Source: Gonium pectorale | Taxonomy: Eukaryota; Chlorophyta; Chlorophyceae; Chlamydomonadales; Volvocaceae | DNA length: 64,000 nt | Assembly (NCBI GenBank): GCA_001584585.1 | Contig: LSYV01000060.1 | Span: 507,759-571,758 of the forward strand | Direction of reading: 5' to 3' | Shown here: one piece after another, positions 58,660 through 64,000 of the stretch | How positions within the stretch are numbered: position 1 is the stretch's first letter | Layout: each line of letters begins with the position of its first letter | Position numbers and translations under genes: made by a program | Notes under the pieces: generated by a model | Told to the model about the DNA's origin: nothing | Seen by the model: only the letters and a program-made list of their open reading frames with translations | Databases searched by the model: none

Positions 58660-61600
58660 ATGAACCGTCCAGTCAAACGCGCCATAGATCGGCTATCTGC
58701 TCTTGGCGGCCGCATCTCCGCTCTGAACTCAGATGCCAATTTTGAGGAGAATGAGCTGAAAATTGCCTCGGAGGATGTTCGGGTTGTCTCTGACTCGGAC
58801 CTGGGCTGCCTGTGGATTCTCGTGCGGGATGCTGACACCGTGTTGGGCCTGCTGCGGCTCTACATCCTTGCGGCTCATCGATCCCTGCCCCGCGCGGGGG
58901 CAGCGCACCCGGCCGCGTACGCTGAGCTGCGCCGCGCGCTGTCCCACGAGGTCGGCAAACTCGACATTCCCGCCAGGACTGGCAACGATGCGGACGTCCG
59001 CCGTGGCTTGGCGCTGCTGTCGGCCATCGTCAAGTCCAAGACGCTGAACTATTTCTCTGCCATCGCCGCCGGCGCTGCGGCTAGCGACGGGCGGCACGAC
59101 GAGCCGAGCACAGCGCTGCCGGAGCTAATTGAGGTGCTACAAGCCGTCTGCAGCCCGTTGTACGATACAATTAAGGCAGACAAAGAGCGGCACCTTGCCA
59201 TGGAGGATTACAGGGCGCTGCTGGAGGCCGAGCTCCCCGCCAGCGAGATACTGGAGCATGCGGCCAGGTTGCTCCTGAAACGGCTGCAAGGCGGCCACAT
59301 AGCGCAGAGCATTGCCCTCTGCAACATGCTCCACAACGCCTGCAAGATGTTTGCAAGCTTCTGGGCCGTGGCCCTCTGCCAGCAGCTCCCCACCGGCCCC
59401 TGCCTGTCGTTCCTCCTGTCCTGCCACATCGTCAGCGCCTGTGCCGACCTGGGATGCGGCGGTGGCGAGGGCGGCCTGTACGGCATGCCGCAGGCGTTCC
59501 GTCTTCCAACAGGATATGCGTTCCGGCAAGCAGACACATTGATCCGCTTCCTGAGCGCATGGCAGGCCGCCGTCATGGAAGAGCGGTCGCGGCTTGCGGC
59601 GGCGCTGGGCGGTGACTCCGGCTTGCCTTATCCCAACGCCGCCATCGGTACTGTCAGCTTGGCAGCGCTGGGAGGGGAGGCGCCAGCTGCCGCCATGCTG
59701 TCATGCTACCCGCTGCGCCCCCTCTACCGGCGGGAGCTCAGCCTGCTGCAGCAGCGCCACGGGCAGGACGGGGAGGAGGGGCAACAGCCGCCGGCGGAAA
59801 CGGCAGCGTCGGCCGTGAGGGAGCTGGAGGCTGCGCGGCTGCGGCTGGAGCTGTCCGCCACCCCGCCCCTCAACACTACCGCGACCTTTGAGCTGTGTAT
59901 GCGCCTGGCGGAGGGACTGGTAGCAGCGGAGGCCCCCGTGCAGCTCAACCATAGGCGACGCCCAAACCTGGCCGCCGGGAACGGCAGCGGCAATGTGCAG
60001 GTCACCGCCCTGAGCGGTCTTCCCCCCGGGAAGGCCCTCAGAGTCGCCATGCAGTCGTTGATGTGTGCTCGGGAGGCGCTGGCGGGCGAGAAGGCCCTGC
60101 GGGAGCCGCGGCTGCCGCCGGCGCTTGCTGCCCGCCTTGGCCGGTGGTGGGGGGCGGCCATCGCTGCCGTGACCGCTGCAGCCAGCCAGCAGCGCCCCTC
60201 GGCGGACTTCACCCGCCCTGCCTGCACCTTGCTGAGCTCCCTCGCCAAGCCCAACGGTGAGAGGGCGAGCTTTGTGGCGGCGAGAAGGGGCTGAGCGCAG
60301 CCCGACGGTTTGCTGAAGGCGTGTGCAGGGTTGGCTGGGAAGGTAAACGGCCGGACGCCATGCGTGGCGTCTGGCAAGCCCGCAGACCTGCGTAGCACCG
60401 GTGCGGCGCGTCACAACCCTCACTGGCTGCACAGCCAGGACGATCCCTACACCCCCCAGCGACAGTTTCGGCGGCATTACTCTACCGCGCCATTCGCCCT
60501 CCTCCGCAGGCCCTGCCGACCCGCCTAGCGCCGACCAGTCCGCCGCCCGGTACGCCGGATACCTGACCTGCCTGGCCGCCTACCTGCGCGCCGCGCTGCG
60601 GCCGGGCTCCGGAGCGACGAGGGCATCTGTCTGTATGCTGTTGCACAAGCACGTCTGGACCCAGCTGCTTGCGTTCGGCGAGATCCGGAAGGCCGCCTCG
60701 GTAATGGCAGCGGTGGCGGAGGCGCTGGCGGAGCATGCGGCGGCCCTGTCGGAGCCTGGGGCCACTGGTGCTGTAAAGGGACTGGATGAAGCAGAGGAGT
60801 GCCTCATGTTTGTTACGGTGTTCTTCGGGAGGGAGCAGGTGGAGAGGCTTCTGCCGCGGTGCTCTGGCGCCAGCGGCAGCGCCCCCAACGCCCTCGGTCA
60901 CGCCCCCGGCCACGAGGCGGGGCCCGGCGAGGACGGCGGCGCGAGGAGCGTGGCCAGCGGCCCCGAGCGGCTTGGGGCCGTGGCCTCTGTGGTGGTGGCC
61001 CGCCTGCTGCCTGAGATGGCGCGGCTGCTGCAGGTGCTGATGCAAGCTGGGAGGGGCAGCCTGGCAGCCGTGGGGCGCAGTGTCGCCCTCCTGTTGGGCA
61101 TGGTGCCATGGCTCGCTGCAGGTCTGGCCCGAGCGAGTGGCGCCTGGGGCAAGCAGGCGGGGGATGCTCGTGAGAGTGGCGGAAGCGACGATGCCGCGGC
61201 AGAGTCCTGGCGGCAGCTGCTGCTGGTGGAGCTGCGGCTACCGGCGCTGCTGGGCGCGGCGCTGCGGCTGCTGACCGAGCACACGGCGGCTAGCGGAGGC
61301 AAAGCAATGGCATTACAGTGCCTCGTGCCCAGACTGTCCAGCGGCCTTCTTCACGCCCTGGCGGTGCTGGCCGCCTGGACGCCGGCGGAGCTGGCACGAC
61401 TGGTGGCGGCAGCCGACCGGGCCGTGGCAGGGGGGCGCGGCGGCCGCAGCGGGGCCCTGCCCACGACCGCGCTGCTTCGGTCGGTGCTGGGGCGGGGCGG
61501 CTGCCGGCCGGCGCCGGAGGTCCTGGAGGCGGTGGAGGCGGCGTGCGGAGGGGCGGGGCCGCAGCGGGTACCCGCCGGCCTGCCGCCCGACGAAATGGCG

Positions 61601-61681
61601 TCATCGCTCCACTGGGGCTGCCTGCTGCTGCCCCCCTCGCGGGCCCGGGAGCTGCTCTCCGCCAGCGACGGCGCCGCGTAG
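58660..61681 (+). CDS. Tandem family copy C, unknown function (intact, 922 aa)
   Basis: More diverged member of the family. Exons 58660-60256 and 60510-61681 join in phase 1 (KPNG/PADPP) at the same place as in A and B; the intron is 253 bp. The ATG at 58660 aligns with the starts of A and B (NRPVKRAIDRLSALGGRISA). SCHIVSACADL is at 254-264, followed by GCGGGEGGLYGMPQAFRLP, then LRPLYRRELSLLQQ, LSATPPLNTTATFELCMRLA and PPALAARLGRWWG. Exon 2 has WRQLLLVELRLPALLGAALR, AAWTPAELARLVAAADRAV, GALPTTALLRSVLGRGGCRP and DEMASSLHWGCLLLPPSRAR. The N-terminal third differs most, while the two central blocks are nearly unchanged, which points to selection on those blocks. Confidence 0.8.
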
Positions 61682-63819
61682 GCGACGTAGGCGTGGCGGT
61701 GTCAGGGGTGCGGTGTCAGAGGATCGATGTCGGTGGAGTGGTGGGTGGGGTGGGTTTGCATTCGTTGGATGGGAGATACCGGTAGCGGCTGATGCGCGGC
61801 GGCGGCATGTGCCTGGGCCCCCGCACTGAGTGCAGCGGCGTGTGCCGGCCGGCCGGGAAGGTGTTGGTGGAGCGGCGACCTTAGGATTGTGGCTTACTGG
61901 CTAGCTAGGCTGAGTAAGCAACCTCAGCGGCCGCAGGCGGGCAAGGCCTTTGAGGGCAGCCGTGAGTATGCTCGGGTTTGTGAGTGCGTTAAGAGCGTTT
62001 TGCGGGTGTTTGAGGTTTGGGCGTGTGTCGGACAGATGCGAGAGTAAGCACCGTTGCTAGCTACCGTACTAAGCTTACTGCGTTCCTCCCAAGCATAGCT
62101 GCCTGTGAGAGCCTTTTAATGCGCTCGGCGCCGAGCGTCTGTGAATGTGGGCGGGTATCCAGCGGCCTTCGCTGGCGCGATCGGCGTCTCGGCCAGGCTT
62201 TGTGTGCGGGTCATTATGCACGCCAGCTACGCTTTATGATACCGTAGCAGGGCCTAGGGTTGTGGACGGCAGCTGTGGAGGTCTCAAAGGCTCGAGTCGG
62301 TGCGCGGCGATCAGAGTAGCTGCCATTTTGCCACGGAGGACAGTGACGTAGTACCCGCCAGGTTTTGCTTGATACTGTGCGTGCTTGTGCCGCGCCGGAC
62401 AGGACTGTGGTGTTTTGTGTCAGGGGCGCGCTGTGCCGAGTACGCTGTGCACAGCGTGCCGAGTGTCAGTCCTGTCGTATTTGCAGCAGGCCGACTCGTC
62501 GGGTTTGCAGCACATCCCCCACCGCCGACACATTGCATCCGCCAGCATTGCGGCCTAGGGACGTAAGCGGCAATCGGCTGTTTGACGTTCGAACAAACGT
62601 GTGTAGTCGGGCATGCTGGGAGTACGGTTGGTCAGGCGCCATGGGTGACGCACGTGCAGGCGCCGGCCAGGCTGGCACCGCATTGCCCCTTCCCTTCCCT
62701 TCACGCGCCAACGCCGGGGCACCGGAATGCCGTTTCTGCCCACTGGTGCGCACTCATTGCCGCACCGTTACGGGAATAAGCTGAGTGATTCATCGGGTTG
62801 GAGGTTGCCCGAACTAGGTGACCCGACCCGACCATGGCGCTGTGCACGGTTGCCAGGCCGGTCGTTGCGTCGTTACCCCCGTACGTACGTACGTACGTAT
62901 GTGCACAAACCAGGCCGCGTCCACCAGCACTTGCTCTCCAGGCAGACCGTGTGTGACTCTCACACCGCCGCTTGATGTTTCCCGGCACAGCGCTGGCCAG
63001 GGTCCAGCGGGGCGAGAACCGCCACGACAAGGCTTCAGCGGGGACACAGAAGGAGATGCCTAAGGTCAGGCAGTCCGCCGTAGTAAACACAACCCCAACT
63101 GGCCGTCTGCTGGTTCCGTCCTTCACTCGTCCTCATAGAGACGGTGCCTTAACCCACGGCGGCCCCCGCCATCACATGCAAAAACCCCTTGCCTTGTAGT
63201 CATCAGCGTTGTATCTCCACCATCACGGTACGTGCTTGTCGTACTATGCGCTCTGTGCAACTGTCGTGCATGCAGCACCTGTCGCAGATGGCGACTAACT
63301 GCACCGGCAGCAATCGCGAAGCAATGCTGATGCAAACTCACGAGCAATCGGATCGCAGGCAGCAGCATGAAGGGGCTGCCGTCAAGCTCTGATCGCCGCC
63401 GCTGCCCCGCCGCAGCCGCCTAACCCCGGGAAAGGTCCCATACACGGCACGGCAGGTGGTGCGAAACGAGCTCCAGCTGGGAGGAGCAATAGCAGCCGGA
63501 TCGTCCGGCGTCCCTGCAGGCCGTCCTCCTCCTCCACACACACAGAGGCAGAGGGCAGCCGTTGCAGAGGGAGGCCGCCGAAACCGTGTGACCACGACAT
63601 CACGCGGCACGATGTGGTACGACATGCAGTGCAGTGCAATGCATGGTACTGGTTGGAAGTCTCTTGCAGCAGCCGTGAGCAGTTCCTTCCTTCCTTTACG
63701 CTACGCTGGGCTGGGCAATCATGCCTAGCAAAGTCGTAAAGCCGGGCATGCGCTCCGCCATGCCACCCTAAACCCAAACCCGATCCCGCCCCCCCCCCCA
63801 TAACGGCATGTGGCCTCCC
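61682..63819. other. Spacer with no firm gene
   Basis: 62881-62900 is a short GTAC repeat. On the minus strand 63126-62960 is open and reads RPVGVVFTTADCLTLGISF, which could be an exon of the gene whose end lies at 63820, but no compatible splice sites were confirmed. Confidence 0.35.
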
Positions 63820-64000
63820 TCACATGCCCCTACCCCCGCCGCCGCCGCCGCTGGGCAGCGATCCCGCTCCCAGCAGTGCAAACAACTGCTGTTGTAGCGT
63901 CAGGCCGCCGCCAGCGCCGTCGCCGCCACCTGGCCCTCGCCGCCAACGCCGCTGCCAGCGGCACCCCTGCGTCGCCGCCGCCCATCCGGCCGCGCAACCG
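63820..64000 (-). CDS. Possible 3' end of a minus-strand gene running in from the right
   Basis: The minus strand from 63999 is open for 59 codons and ends in TGA at 63820-63822. The last part reads LTLQQQLFALLGAGSLPSGG and then Gly-rich to the stop. The composition resembles C-terminal exons of genes in this window, but there is no family motif and the upstream part is outside the window. Confidence 0.3.
   Translation of the reverse strand, partial: GCAAGWAAATQGCRWQRRWRRGPGGGDGAGGGLTLQQQLFALLGAGSLPSGGGGGGRGM

Overview
The window looks like nuclear DNA of a green alga, most likely a chlamydomonadalean/volvocine species. It is very GC-rich, with many short GT-AG introns, exons that code Ala/Gly/Ser/Pro/Gln-rich stretches, Leu/Ala-rich helical proteins, and scattered simple repeats such as TACC and GTAC runs. 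No bacterial operons, CRISPR arrays or convincing rRNA/tRNA genes were seen. Because genes are split into exons, most long open frames are shadows. The models below were built by hand from splice signals and reading-phase agreement and have no transcript support.

1-15 kb, minus strand: one very large gene that I read as a cellular RNA-dependent RNA polymerase (RDR). Twenty-five exons join without a phase conflict from an ATG at 14992 to beyond the left edge (at least 2,280 codons). The catalytic block ends in DLDGD at about residue 923. About 1,250 further residues follow it. 15.3-19.8 kb, plus strand: a cytochrome P450 gene divergent from the RDR gene, with an apparent in-frame TGA in a middle exon. 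20.6-22.8 kb: an AAA_28-type P-loop ATPase interrupted by a 20-N assembly gap.

23.5-36 kb is a duplication-rich block. It holds an intact COG4339-type HD phosphohydrolase gene (25.6-26.7 kb) and a broken copy of its 5' end (23.9 kb). A complete eight-exon short-chain dehydrogenase gene lies at 27.5-32.0 kb, with a detached duplicate of its last exon at 33.9 kb. Three copies of an unrecognised small gene, whose product begins MGGQGARRK, lie on the minus strand at 24.5, 33.2 and 35.3 kb.

39.7-61.7 kb is a tandem array of an unrecognised gene family. Copies A (39.8-42.9 kb, frameshifted near its end), B (50.4-53.6 kb) and C (58.7-61.7 kb) each have two exons, with the intron at the same place and in phase 1. 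A decayed fourth copy D lies at 56.9-57.5 kb. Flanking DNA was duplicated along with them. A small SET-domain gene lies between B and D. The spacers hold TACC microsatellites, a 44-bp tandem repeat and a long imperfect inverted repeat. The right edge may carry the 3' end of another minus-strand gene.

The genes do not form an obvious pathway. The points of most interest are the oversized RDR, the tandem family of unknown function and the small MGGQ family with a conserved 3' hairpin.
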